A stretch of DNA of 44,904 nucleotides from Shinella sp. UYSO24 (GCA_902167985.1 CABHNZ010000031.1:1-44904); one strand, 5' to 3'. Positions 8,641-18,043 are shown, counted from the stretch's first letter. Numbers and translations: made by a program. The notes: generated by a model from the sequence alone, not told the origin.

Positions 8641-10326
8641 ATGACCAATCCACGCCACAATATCCGTGATGTCCGCGCCCCGCGGGGCAATGAGCTGAAC
8701 GCCAAGAGCTGGACGACCGAAGCGCCGCTTCGCATGCTGATGAACAATCTCGACCCGGATGTCGCGGAAAATCCGCATGAACTGGTGGTCTATGGCGGTA
8801 TCGGCCGCGCCGCCCGCACCTGGGACGATTTCGACAAGATCGCTGCGACGCTGAAGACGCTGACGGAAGAAGAGACGCTGCTGGTGCAGTCCGGCAAGCC
8901 GGTCGGCGTGTTCCGCACCCACAAGGATGCGCCGCGCGTGCTGATCGCCAATTCCAACCTCGTGCCGCATTGGGCGACATGGGACCATTTCAACGAGCTG
9001 GATAAGAAGGGCCTTGCGATGTACGGCCAGATGACGGCCGGTTCGTGGATCTATATCGGCACGCAGGGCATCGTGCAGGGCACGTATGAAACCTTCGTCG
9101 AGGCCGGGCGCCAGCATTATAACGGCGATCTCAAGGGCAAGTGGATTCTGACTGGCGGTCTCGGCGGGATGGGCGGCGCGCAGCCGCTGGCCGCTGTCAT
9201 GGCCGGCGCCTGCTGCCTCGCCGTCGAAAGCGACGAGACGCGCATCGATTTTCGCCTGCGCACCCGTTATGTCGACGCGAAGGCCACGAGCCTCGACGAG
9301 GCGCTGGCACTGATCGCCGAATGGACGGCAAAGGGCGAGGCGAAGTCCGTCGGCCTGCTTGGCAATGCAGCCGAAATCTTCCCGGAACTCGTTCGCCGCA
9401 TGAAGGCCGGCGGTCCGCGCCCGGATATCGTCACCGACCAGACGTCTGCGCATGACCCGCGCAACGGCTATCTGCCGATCGGCTGGACGGTTGCCGAACA
9501 CAAGGCCAAGCGCGAGAGCGACCCGAAATCCGTCGAGGATGCCGCGCGCGCCTCGATGAAGAGCCATGTCGAAGCCATGGTCGCCTTCTGGGATGCCGGC
9601 GTGCCGACGCTCGATTATGGCAACAATATCCGTCAGGTGGCGAAGGACGAGGGGCTGGAAAACGCCTTTGCCTTCCCCGGTTTCGTGCCGGCCTATATCC
9701 GCCCGCTCTTCTGCCGCGGTATCGGCCCGTTCCGCTGGGCCGCCCTTTCCGGTGATCCGGAGGACATCTACAAGACCGATGCCAAGGTGAAGGAACTGCT
9801 GCCCGACAACAAGCACCTGCATAACTGGCTCGACATGGCCCGCGAACGCATCGCCTTCCAGGGCCTGCCGGCGCGGATTTGCTGGGTGGGTCTCGGCGAT
9901 CGCCACAAGCTCGGCCTTGCCTTCAACGAGATGGTGAGGAATGGCGAGCTTTCCGCCCCGATCGTCATCGGCCGCGACCATCTCGACAGTGGCTCGGTCG
10001 CCTCGCCGAACCGTGAGACGGAAGCAATGAAGGACGGCTCTGATGCCGTGTCTGACTGGCCGCTGCTGAACGCGCTGCTTAACACCGCATCGGGCGCCAC
10101 CTGGGTGTCGCTGCATCATGGCGGCGGCGTCGGCATGGGCTATTCGCAGCATTCCGGCATGGTGATCTGCGCCGATGGCACCGACGATGCGGCGCGTCGT
10201 CTGGAACGGGTTCTGTGGAACGATCCGGCGACCGGCGTGATGCGCCATGCGGATGCCGGCTATGAGATCGCCGTCGACTGCGCCACGGAAAAGGGCCTGC
10301 GGCTTCCCGGCATTCTGGGGAACTGA
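8641..10326 (+). CDS. hutU: Urocanate hydratase HutU
   Basis: Adds water to urocanate to give 4-imidazolone-5-propionate, using tightly bound NAD as an electrophile. The intact 561-residue protein matches family length. It contains the Rossmann-type LTGGLGGMGGAQPLA segment (about 174-188), the SANSN-like substrate region near RVLIANSNLVPHWATW, the catalytic-Cys loop RPLFCRGIGPFRW, and the C-terminal GGVGMGYSQHSGMV motif. ATG 8641 follows a G/A-rich stretch (GAACGGGAAC) at an acceptable distance. It sits between hutH and hutD in one transcript and is one of the few long genes here with no frameshift. Confidence 0.97.
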   Translation: MTNPRHNIRDVRAPRGNELNAKSWTTEAPLRMLMNNLDPDVAENPHELVVYGGIGRAARTWDDFDKIAATLKTLTEEETLLVQSGKPVGVFRTHKDAPRVLIANSNLVPHWATWDHFNELDKKGLAMYGQMTAGSWIYIGTQGIVQGTYETFVEAGRQHYNGDLKGKWILTGGLGGMGGAQPLAAVMAGACCLAVESDETRIDFRLRTRYVDAKATSLDEALALIAEWTAKGEAKSVGLLGNAAEIFPELVRRMKAGGPRPDIVTDQTSAHDPRNGYLPIGWTVAEHKAKRESDPKSVEDAARASMKSHVEAMVAFWDAGVPTLDYGNNIRQVAKDEGLENAFAFPGFVPAYIRPLFCRGIGPFRWAALSGDPEDIYKTDAKVKELLPDNKHLHNWLDMARERIAFQGLPARICWVGLGDRHKLGLAFNEMVRNGELSAPIVIGRDHLDSGSVASPNRETEAMKDGSDAVSDWPLLNALLNTASGATWVSLHHGGGVGMGYSQHSGMVICADGTDDAARRLERVLWNDPATGVMRHADAGYEIAVDCATEKGLRLPGILGN

Positions 10327-10331
10327 GCCTC

Positions 10332-10892
10332 ATGCAGATCCTGCGTGCGAAAGACTATCGGCGCATGCCGTGGAAGAATGGCAAGGGCGAGACGGTGGAA
10401 ATCACCGTCTTTCCCGCCAATGCCTCCGTTGCCGATTTCGGCTGGCGCGTCTCCATGGCGCCGGTCGTTTCGGACGGTGCTTTTTCCTCCTTCGAGGAGA
10501 TCGACCGGACGCTCTCGATCCTGACCGGCGAGGGCATGAAGCTTTCGGTCGCGGGGATGGGAAACGTGATGCTGGGCAGCGCGTCCGATCCCTTTTCCTT
10601 TCCCGGCGATGCCGAGACCGATGCGGTTCTGACGCAGGGGCCGATCACCGATCTCAACGTGATGACCCGTCGCGGCCGGTTTTCGCACCGGGTGAAGCGC
10701 GTGGCGGCGGCGGGCGAGATTGCGCTTTCGGGCGACGCCGATGTCACGATGATCGTGGTCACGGGCGAGGCCAGTGTCGAGGGCACGGCACTTGGGCCGC
10801 TCGATGCAGTTGTGGTGGCGAGGCAGGAAGGCCGGCTTTCTGTCGCAGGTGACAAACCATATTTCGTGATCGAGATCATCGCAGCGGCCTGA
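10332..10892 (+). CDS. hutD: HutD/Ves family protein
   Basis: A 186-residue cupin-fold protein of the HutD/Ves family, often carried in hut operons and thought to modulate pathway flux, with no proven enzymatic role. It has the family opening RRMPWKNGKGETVEI, a central GWRVSMAPV strand, FSSFEEIDRTLSILTG and the later TDLNVMTRRGRFSH segment. It begins 5 nt after hutU and so belongs to the same operon. The frame is intact. Confidence 0.9.
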   Translation: MQILRAKDYRRMPWKNGKGETVEITVFPANASVADFGWRVSMAPVVSDGAFSSFEEIDRTLSILTGEGMKLSVAGMGNVMLGSASDPFSFPGDAETDAVLTQGPITDLNVMTRRGRFSHRVKRVAAAGEIALSGDADVTMIVVTGEASVEGTALGPLDAVVVARQEGRLSVAGDKPYFVIEIIAAA

Positions 10893-10973
10893 GGCGGTTT
10901 GCAGTTGACATTTTCCGCCGGACGCGGTCGCTTGAGGTATTGATTTCTCTTCATTTACCCGGAGTGACGCCCG

Positions 10974-12365
10974 ATGGCCTATCAGACCACGATCGAACAG
11001 ACGGTTTTCCGTTTCGACGACCTGAAACAATTGATGGCCAAGGCGACGCCGGAGCGATCCGGCGACCAGCTTGCCGGGATTGCGGCTGACGGTCCCGTCG
11101 AGCGGCTGGCGGCGCAGATGGCGCTGGCCGATCTGCCGCTGAAGGCATTTCTTTCCGAAGAACTGATTTCTTCCGACGAGGACGAGGTTTCGCAGCTGAT
11201 CGCCGAACAGCATGATGAGAAAGCGTTTTCGGCCATCTCGTCGCTCACTGTCGGCGAGTTTCGCGAATGGCTGTTGAAGCCGGAAACCGGGCAGCGGCAG
11301 CTCGAAGCCGTCACCTATGGGCTGACGCCGGAAATGGTGGCGGCCGTCTCCAAGATCATGCGGGTGCAGGATCTGATCACCGTTGCCGCCAAGCGCGAGG
11401 TCGTCACCCGCTTCCGCTCGACGATCGGGCTGAAGGGACGGCTTTCCACCCGCAACCAGCCGAACCATCCGACCGATGACAGCTATGGCATTGCGGCGTC
11501 GGCCATCGACGGCTTGCTGATGGGATCGGGCGATGCCGTGATCGGCGTCAATCCGGCAACCGATGCGACGGAGGATTATATCCGCATCGTCTCGCTGCTT
11601 GACGAATTGCGCTCGCGGCTTGCCATCCCCACCCAGACCTGCTGCCTCGGCCATGTGACGACGGCAATCCGGGCGATGGAAAAGGCGGCACCCGTCGATC
11701 TCGTCTTCCAGTCCGTTGCCGGTTCGCAAAAGGCCAATGACGGGTTCGGCGTCAATCTCGCCATCCTGAAGGAAGCCCATGATGCGGCGCGCGGGCTGAA
11801 GCGCGGGGCGCCGGATGCCAATCTCATGTATTTCGAGACGGGGCAGGGGGCGGCACTTTCCGCCGACGCACATTTCGGCGTCGACCAGCAGACGATGGAA
11901 GTGCGTGCCTATGCCGTGGCGCGGCAGTTCTCGCCGCTTCTGGTCAACACAGTCGTCGGCTTTATCGGGCCGGAATATCTCTTCAACGGCAAGCAGATCA
12001 TCCGCGCCGGCCTCGAAGACCATTTCTGCGGCAAGCTGATGGGCCTGCCGATGGGTGTCGATGTCTGTTACACCAACCATGCGGATGCCGATCAGGAAGA
12101 CATGGATACGCTGCTGACGCTGCTCTGCGCGGCAAACGTCAATTTCGTCATCACCGTGCCGGGCGCCGACGACATCATGCTGAACTATCAGTCGCTGTCG
12201 CATCACGACGCCGTCTATTGCCGCGAGACGCTGCACCGGCCGCCGGCACCGGAATTCGAAGAATGGCTGCGCGAGGTGGGGCTTACCGACACCGCCGGCA
12301 TGCTGCGGGACGGGCCGGCGCAGCTGACGAGCCGGATTTCCGAGCTCAGCCTGCTGGGAGCGTGA
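10974..12365 (+). CDS. eutB: Ethanolamine ammonia-lyase large subunit EutB
   Basis: The catalytic subunit of adenosylcobalamin-dependent ethanolamine ammonia-lyase, which turns ethanolamine into acetaldehyde and ammonia. The intact 463-residue protein has the TIM-barrel active-site motifs TRFRSTIGLKGRLSTRNQ, DAVIGVNPATD, CCLGHVTT, YFETGQG and DVCYTNHADADQ. A GGAG lies about 9 nt before ATG 10974. The 81-nt gap after hutD contains a TTGACA (10905-10910), so it may have its own promoter. No eutA reactivase, permease or microcompartment gene lies in the window; only the core enzyme is here. eutC follows 2 nt after the stop. Confidence 0.96.
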   Translation: MAYQTTIEQTVFRFDDLKQLMAKATPERSGDQLAGIAADGPVERLAAQMALADLPLKAFLSEELISSDEDEVSQLIAEQHDEKAFSAISSLTVGEFREWLLKPETGQRQLEAVTYGLTPEMVAAVSKIMRVQDLITVAAKREVVTRFRSTIGLKGRLSTRNQPNHPTDDSYGIAASAIDGLLMGSGDAVIGVNPATDATEDYIRIVSLLDELRSRLAIPTQTCCLGHVTTAIRAMEKAAPVDLVFQSVAGSQKANDGFGVNLAILKEAHDAARGLKRGAPDANLMYFETGQGAALSADAHFGVDQQTMEVRAYAVARQFSPLLVNTVVGFIGPEYLFNGKQIIRAGLEDHFCGKLMGLPMGVDVCYTNHADADQEDMDTLLTLLCAANVNFVITVPGADDIMLNYQSLSHHDAVYCRETLHRPPAPEFEEWLREVGLTDTAGMLRDGPAQLTSRISELSLLGA

Positions 12366-12367
12366 CG

Positions 12368-13172
12368 ATGACAAAGCCCGATATGCTCTCCACGACGATC
12401 GCCTCCGATGGCGCGACTGTTGCATCCGGTGAGCGCCATCTCGATCTCAAGGCCATGACCGATGCGCGTGTGTCGCTCGGCCGCTTCGGCTCCGGCCTGC
12501 CGACGAAGGCGCAGCTTTCCTTTCTGCTCGATCATGCCCGCGCGCGCGAAGCCGTCTGGACCGCGGCCGATGGCGAAGGATTGCAGCAGCGCTTCGCAGC
12601 GCTCGGGCTCGGTGTGGTTGCCGTCGAAAGTCTTGCGACCGAACGCAGCATCTATGTTCGCCGGCCGGATCTCGGGCGGCAGATTTCTGAGCGCTCTCAG
12701 GCGGCGCTGACAGAGGCCACCTCCGGTGCCGATGCGGCGGATGTGGTGATCGTGGTGGCCGACGGGCTGTCTTCCAGTGCGGTCGATATCAATGCCGTGC
12801 CGCTGGTGGAGGCAATTGCCGCGCGGCTTGGCGCCATCGGCCTGTCGCTGGCGCTGTGGTGATTGCCGCGCAGGCGCGCGTGGCGCTGGCCGATCCGGTC
12901 GGCGAGGCGCTCGGCGCAAAAGCCTCGATCATGCTGATCGGCGAGCGGCCGGGGCTTTCGGCCGCCGACAGTCTCGGCGCTATCTGACATTCGCACCGAA
13001 GACCGGCACGCCGGATTCGCGTCGCAACTGCATTTCCAACATCCGCGATGGCGGCATGGCCATCCCGGCCGCTGCCGATGCGATCGTCGCCCTGTTGCGC
13101 GACATGCTGAGGACCGGCATCAGCGGTGTGGCGCTGAAGGATGCGGCAGCGCGGCTTGGCGACGGCCGATAG
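12368..13172 (+). CDS. eutC: Ethanolamine ammonia-lyase small subunit EutC (two frameshifts)
   Basis: The small subunit that completes the cobalamin-binding site with EutB. The N-terminal part, with ARVSLGRFGSGLPT and the LLDHARAREAVW helix, is in frame 1. Near 12852-12856 it moves to a frame encoding VVIAAQARVALADPVGEALGA...LIGERPGLSAADS, and near 12976-12981 to a third frame ending YLTFAPKTGTPDSRRNCISNIRDGG. Each step is explained by loss of one G or C. The repaired protein is about 268 residues, typical for EutC. Two independent breaks in one 0.8-kb gene whose remaining sequence is fully conserved point to read errors. The stop is 13 nt from the converging Lrp gene. Confidence 0.88.
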
Positions 13173-13185
13173 GATCGGTGCCGGT

Positions 13186-13641
13186 TCAGCTGCGGGCGCG
13201 CATTCTCGTTGCCAGAACATTGCGGATCGAGAAGCTGGAATGGATGCGCAGCACGCCCGGCATGGTGGAGAGGATCTCCTTGTGGATGCGCTCGAATTCG
13301 CCGGCGCTCGCCACTTCGACACGCAGGAGATAATCGGCGCCGCCGGTCATCAGGTAACATTCCTTGATTTCCGGATGACGGCGAACGGCCGCCTCGAAAC
13401 GGTTGAGGTAATCCTCGGTCTGGCGCTCCAGCGTGATGTTGATGATGACCGCGATCGCCTGTTCGCCAGCGCCGCTGTCGATCAGCGTCGTGTAGCCGCG
13501 AATGACGCCGCTATCTTCCAGAATGCGGATGCGCCGCAGGCAGGCGGAAGGGGATAGCCCGACTTCCTCGGCAAGCTTGGCATTGCTGATGCGGGCATTG
13601 AGTTTCAGCAGGCGCAGGAGATTGCGGTCTATCGCATCCAT
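13186..13641 (-). CDS. Lrp/AsnC family transcriptional regulator (probable alanine-catabolism regulator)
   Basis: A 151-residue feast/famine regulator. It has an N-terminal winged helix (DRNLLRLLKLNARISNAKLAEEVGLS, residues 4-30, then SACLRRIRILEDSGVI) and a C-terminal RAM effector domain (about 65-145, with MTGGADYLLRV). It is divergent from alanine racemase and dadA. In other proteobacteria this arrangement (dadR-dadAX) is controlled by an alanine-responsive Lrp-type protein, so that is the probable job here. The 129-nt shared promoter region carries AT-rich palindromic sequence. Intact. Confidence 0.9.
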   Translation of the reverse strand: MDAIDRNLLRLLKLNARISNAKLAEEVGLSPSACLRRIRILEDSGVIRGYTTLIDSGAGEQAIAVIINITLERQTEDYLNRFEAAVRRHPEIKECYLMTGGADYLLRVEVASAGEFERIHKEILSTMPGVLRIHSSFSIRNVLATRMRARS

Positions 13642-13683
13642 GGTTGGTCAAATCTGCAAATCGTTGATCAGTTCGTGCATTTA

Positions 13684-13734
13684 TCTTCGAATAATTGAAA
13701 CTTTCAACGACGAAATCGCGGAAAATTCTTCGAT
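13684..13734. promoter_or_regulatory. Divergent lrp-alr control region with TTGAAA-C-TTTCAA palindrome
   Basis: A perfect 13-bp palindrome (13695-13707) lies between two direct copies of TCTTCGA (13684-13690 and about 13727-13733) in the AT-rich gap. Lrp-family sites are degenerate AT-rich palindromes occurring in phased groups, so this is the best candidate binding region. The sequence is seen directly; the binder is inferred. Confidence 0.4.
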
Positions 13735-13770
13735 CCTTCACATACCATTGTCCCAACAAAAGGTGGGAAC

Positions 13771-14946
13771 ATGGATGCGACAAGGTCTTTGCAGAACGAT
13801 GCCGTCATGGTGCGTTCCGCGCCGAGCCATATGTCATCGGCCGATGCCGATGCGGCGCTGCCGGCTGGCTATCCCGGCTATCTGACAATCGATCTCGGCG
13901 CGCTTTCCCGCAATTATCAGGCCATGACCCGAAGAGTTGCGCCAGCCATGGCGGCAGCGGTGGTCAAGGCCGATGCCTATGGGCTCGGTGCGGATCGCGT
14001 CGCGCCCGCACTTTACGCTGCCGGTTGCCGGCATTTCTTCGTTGCCCAGTTTCACGAGGCGCTGGCCATCCGCCCGATCCTCGGCGTTGACGCGAAGGTG
14101 TTCGTGCTCAATGGCTTGCAGCCCGGCAATGAAGAGCCTTGCGTTCAGGCCGGTATCATTCCGGTTTTGAACGGGATGGAACAGCTTGCTTCATGGCAGG
14201 CGCTTGCCGGTTCGCTCGGCCGGACGCTGCCGGCCGTGTTGCAGTTCGATACGGGCATGTCGCGGCTCGGGCTTGCGCCTGCCGATCTCGATGACGTCCA
14301 GAAGGCGATTGAGAAGGGCGGGCTCGATATCCTGTTCGTCATGAGCCATCTCGCCTGCGGCGACGAGCCGGATAATGCGCAGAATGGCGAACAGCTTGCC
14401 GAGATGCAGCGGATTGCCGCCTGCTTTGCCGATCTGCCGCTCTGCTTTGCCAATTCGGGCGGTTCGTTTCTCGGTGCGGGCTATCATGGTGCATTGGTGC
14501 GCCCCGGCATTGCCGTCTATGGCGGCGCGCCGCATGGTAATGCAGACAATCCGATGGAGCCGGTCGCAAGCCTCGACGTTGCCGTGGTGCAGACGCGGAC
14601 AGTGCCTGCGGGTGCTAAGATCGGCTATGGCGGATCGCATGTCGCAGCCCGGCCGATGGTGCTTGCGACGATCGCTGCGGGTTATGCCGATGGCCTGCCG
14701 CGGACGCTCAGCGATCGCGGCGCCGTCTATTTCGACGGCGTGCGCCTGCCGATCGTCGGGCGCGTTTCGATGGACAGTATCATCATCGACGCTTCCGCGC
14801 TGCCGCAAGGTCGGCTGACGCTCGGCGCCCGGGTCGAGGTGATCGGCCCGAACCAGAGCCTTGACGCATTGGCGGCAGATGCGGGTACTATCTCCTACGA
14901 GATCCTCACCAGCCTCGGCAGCCGCTACTTCCGCAATTATCGATAA
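13771..14946 (+). CDS. alr: Alanine racemase (catabolic, DadX-like)
   Basis: A PLP-dependent interconversion enzyme for L- and D-alanine. The PLP lysine is in AAVVKADAYGLGADR (Lys about 68) and the second catalytic base Tyr is in KIGYGGSH (about 290). RVSMDSIIID is the typical motif in the C-terminal beta domain. At 391 residues it is slightly longer than usual because of about 35 extra N-terminal residues, but ATG 13771 is backed by GGTGGGA 3-4 nt upstream. It is followed at 38 nt by D-amino-acid dehydrogenase, so the pair channels L-alanine through D-alanine to pyruvate. A catabolic role is inferred from that context. Confidence 0.94.
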   Translation: MDATRSLQNDAVMVRSAPSHMSSADADAALPAGYPGYLTIDLGALSRNYQAMTRRVAPAMAAAVVKADAYGLGADRVAPALYAAGCRHFFVAQFHEALAIRPILGVDAKVFVLNGLQPGNEEPCVQAGIIPVLNGMEQLASWQALAGSLGRTLPAVLQFDTGMSRLGLAPADLDDVQKAIEKGGLDILFVMSHLACGDEPDNAQNGEQLAEMQRIAACFADLPLCFANSGGSFLGAGYHGALVRPGIAVYGGAPHGNADNPMEPVASLDVAVVQTRTVPAGAKIGYGGSHVAARPMVLATIAAGYADGLPRTLSDRGAVYFDGVRLPIVGRVSMDSIIIDASALPQGRLTLGARVEVIGPNQSLDALAADAGTISYEILTSLGSRYFRNYR

Positions 14947-14961
14947 GGGTCGGTCCCGGCC

Positions 14962-14979
14962 CCTCAACTCTCCTTGAGG
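14962..14979 (+). promoter_or_regulatory. Hairpin covering the dadA Shine-Dalgarno
   Basis: CCTCAA (14962-14967), loop CTCTCC, TTGAGG (14974-14979). The 3' arm contains the GAGG that serves ATG 14985. When paired it would hide the ribosome-binding site, so dadA translation may depend on ribosomes arriving from alr. Six pairs only; the function is inferred. Confidence 0.3.
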
Positions 14980-14984
14980 CAGAC

Positions 14985-16234
14985 ATGAAAGTCATCGTTC
15001 TCGGCGCCGGTGTCGTCGGCACCACCACCGCCTATCAGCTTGCAAAGGCCGGACACGAGGTCACGGTCATCGACCGGCAGCCCGGTCCTGCGCTGGAAAC
15101 CAGCTTTGCCAATGCCGGTCAGGTCTCGTTCGGCTATTGCGGCCCCTGGGCTGCTCCGGGCGTTCCGGTCAAAGCCATCAAGTGGATGATGGAAAAGCAT
15201 GCGCCGCTGATCATCAAGCCGAAGGCGGATATGGCGATGTTCTCGTGGCTGGCACAGATGCTCGCCAATTGCACCGAGGGCCGTTACGCGCTGAACAAGG
15301 GCCGGATGCTCAGGCTCTCCGAATATAGCCGTCTGTCGCTGGCCGAGGTTCGTGCCGAGACCGGCATTGCCTATGACGCCGGCATGCAGGGCACGGTGCA
15401 GCTGTTCCGCACCCAGCAGCAGCTCGATGCGTCTGCCAAGGACGTCAAGGCGCTGGCCGCCGATGGCGTGCCGTTCGAGGTGCTGGATCGCGAAGGCTGC
15501 ATTCGTGTCGAGCCGGCGCTGGCGCATGCGCGCGACAAGATTGCCGGCGGCTTCTGACGCCGAAGGACGAGACGGGCGACTGCTTCAAGTTCACCAATGC
15601 GCTGGCCGCCAAGGCGGTCGAGCTGGGCGTGACCTTCCGTTATGGCGTCAGCGCCGATCATCTGGCCGTCGAAGGCGGCCGAATTGCCGGTGTCGTCGTT
15701 TCCGGCCAGCTGGTCGCGGCCGACAGCGTCGTCGTGGCGCTCGGCAGCTATTCGCCTGCCATGGTGAAGTCGCTCGGCATTTCGCTGCCGGTCTATCCGG
15801 TCAAGGGCTACTCGCTGACGATCCCGATCATCGACGAGAGCCGGGCCGTGACCTCGACGGTTCTGGACGAGACCTACAAGATTGCCATCACCCGTCTCGG
15901 CGACCGTATCCGCGTCGGTGGCATGGCGGAAATCTCCGGCTTCACCAAGGATCTGCCGGAAGCGCGCCGCAAGACGCTGGAGCTTTCGGTAACGGATCTC
16001 TTCCCGGGCGGCGATCTGTCGAAGGCGACCTTCTGGTCGGGCCTGCGTCCGATGACGCCGGATGGTACGCCGGTCATCGGCAAGACCAAGATCGACGGCC
16101 TCTATCTCAATACCGGCCATGGCACGCTCGGCTGGACGATGAGCACCGGTTCGGCACGGGTCATCAGCGATCTCGTTTCCGGCCGCAAGCCGGAAATCGA
16201 TGCGGCGGATCTTGCGGTTTCGCGTTACGCCTGA
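14985..16234 (+). CDS. dadA: D-amino-acid dehydrogenase DadA (frameshifted)
   Basis: A membrane-associated FAD-dependent dehydrogenase that oxidises D-alanine to pyruvate and ammonia and passes electrons to the respiratory chain. The N terminus has the dinucleotide-binding VLGAGVVGTTTAYQLAKAG (residues 4-22), then VTVIDRQPGPALETSFANAG. The C terminus has the DAO-family HGTLGWTMSTGSARVISDL. The frame breaks near 15547-15551. Restoring one G after GGCGG joins KIAGG to LLTPKDETGD and gives about 416 residues, the family length. The 3' end overlaps the converging EamA gene by 10 nt. Confidence 0.9.
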
Positions 16235-17140
16235 TTGAGCGATCGCCGGCGGCGCCATGCGCTGCCGGCCAGAGGCAGGAGAATGGCGCTGATGATCAGC
16301 GCTGCTCCGGCCCAGGTCGAGAGACCGGCGATCTCGCCGAACATGACCCAGGCGACGATTGCGACGAAGGGCAGGCGGAGAAATTCCACCGAGGCCACAT
16401 GCGAGGCGTCCGCCATGGCGAGCGCCTTGGTCATCAGCGCCATGTTGGCGGCGCCAAGCACGCCCTGCAGCACCAGAAGCGCAAGGTTTGCCGGGCTCGG
16501 CGTCTCCCAGAAGAGAACGGCCGGAATGGCGGCGATCGGCACCGTCAGGATGAGGTTCCAGACGACCAGCGTTTCGGGGCTGTCGGAGGCCGACATTTTT
16601 TTTCAGCATCAGCTGCACCAGCGCCTGAAGGGCTGCGGCCGCCACGGCCAGCATCAGCGCCAGCCATTCGCTGCTGTCGCCGCCGCTTGGCGAAATGATG
16701 ATGAGCGCGCCGGCAAAACCCGCAAGGATGGCGGCTATGCGCGACAGGGTGAGCGCTTCTTTCAGCGCCAGCCATGCGCCGATCATGACGAAGATCGGCG
16801 CGGTGAACATGATGGCGGTCACATCGGCAAGTGCCGCTTCAGCAAAGGCTGCAAAACCGCAGACGAGCGACAGCAGCTTCAGCGCCGAGCGGAGAATATG
16901 CAGCCAGCGATAGCGCGTCTTCAGAACCGCAGGGCGCCAGAGGACCCAGGGCAGAATGGCCATCAGGCCGCAAAAACATCGGAAGAAGCCGATGACGAAG
17001 GGGTGCACTTCTCCCGCCAGCAGGCGGACGATGGCGGCGTCGACGGCCGTCAGGGCGGCGGCCGATGTGGCATAGAGGATGGCAAGCATTGTCTGCTCGC
17101 GAAGAGATCGAAGAGATGTCAGGTCGCTGACCGCGGTCAT
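16225..17140 (-). CDS. EamA/DMT family transporter (frameshift in A8 run)
   Basis: An inner-membrane drug/metabolite-type transporter of about 304 residues with two EamA repeats and roughly ten hydrophobic segments. The first repeat runs from MLAILYATSAAALTAVDA to LALMLAVAAAALQALVQLMLKK. The second begins SPETLVVWNLILTVPIAAIP and ends LPLAGSAWRRRRS. ATG 17140 has GGAG at 6-nt spacing. The frame changes exactly at a run of eight A on the coding strand (16596-16603); seven A would keep it open. Unlike the other breaks in this window, this one requires loss, not gain, of a base. The gene is last of the pdxA-hpaI-hydratase minus-strand group (136-nt gap), so it may export or import a related metabolite. 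Its substrate cannot be told from sequence. Confidence 0.82.
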
Positions 17141-17276
17141 GATAGGCTCCGGCAGCGCGAATGCAGCGACGCGGGGTAGAGATGAATGATCGCTGGCGGA
17201 TGCTGCCACCGATCGGCAAGTCATGCAATTTGCAGAATTGACGGCCCGCAGGGGCGGGCCGCCCGATTTTCCCGGA

Positions 17277-18043
17277 TCAGGGTTCCAGCGTCACGCTCAT
17301 TGCATATTCGCCGTCGAGCAGGACTTCGACCTTGCCGGAGCCGGGAAGCGTCATCGCACCCGACAGGGCGCCGGTGGTGATCAGCCGGCCCTTCAGGAGG
17401 ACGTCCGGCGCGCGCGTCGGGTCATTGGCATAGGCCATCAGCCAGGAGAGAACATCGCCCGTCGGGTGGCTGCCGGGGCCGTCATAGATGACGGTATCGC
17501 CGAGCGTCACTTTCAGCGGGCGGCCGCCGACGTCATCGAGGAAGGATTTCGGCACGACCGGGCCGCGGGCAAAGCCGCCATTGCCGATGCGATCGGCATA
17601 ATAGAGCGGATAGGAGACGCTGCCGCCTTCCTGAATGGCCGAGAAGAGAAGCTCGCAGCCGAGATAGGCGTTTTCCACCGCATCGACGATCTCTTCACGG
17701 CTATAGGGTTCGGCGCGCGGCGGAAGATCGCGGCCGAGAAGGACCGGAATTTCCACCTCGAAGCGCATGCCCGGCGCATGGGGCATGACGGCGTTCGTGC
17801 CATCTTCCTCGTAAGGATGCATAAGGGCGGCAGTCGGCTGCTTGTCGGGCGTCATCGCCGCCTTCCAGGCGGCGCCGGTTGCGCCTTCGAGGCCTGCCAG
17901 CGCTTGGCGGCGACGGCAGCCGTTGCAAGGTCCGGGGGGATGGGGAAGCTTGCCGTCGGTGCGGTCTTCTGTTCCGTGCGAAGTGCGTGAATGGTCTTTG
18001 CCAGCGCCTCGGTATCGAATGCCGCTGCCGAATGATCGGACAT
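17277..18043 (-). CDS. 2-keto-4-pentenoate hydratase-like protein (FAH fold; frameshifted)
   Basis: Belongs to the MhpD/HpcG hydratase-decarboxylase branch of the fumarylacetoacetase fold, which adds water to 2-oxo-enoic acids. Visible features are the metal-ligand strand GMRFEVEIPVLLG, the AYLGCELLFS helix, and HPTGDVLSWLMAYAN. ATG 18043 has an excellent AAGGAGG 5 nt upstream. The frame breaks near 17890-17894. One more C gives RWQALEGATGAAWKAAM, which links the N-terminal part to MTPDKQPTAAL, so the repaired length is about 255 residues. It starts 36 nt after the HpaI-type aldolase. In hydroxyphenylacetate degradation a hydratase and an HpaI aldolase act in sequence, so a shared route is plausible. 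Confidence 0.8.

Noticed and set aside
10905..10910. TTGACA before eutB as a full promoter
   Set aside because: No acceptable -10 element at 16-18 bp; left as a possibility in the eutB entry.
10260..12425. 721-codon minus-strand open frame
   Set aside because: Antisense to hutD and eutB. Such long antisense frames are common in GC-rich alphaproteobacteria with strong third-position GC bias.
17242..17261. CGGCCCGC-AGGG-GCGGGCCG hairpin between the hydratase and EamA genes as a terminator
   Set aside because: Strong 8-bp stem, but no T tract on the minus strand where it would have to act; it may be an attenuating or processing structure only.
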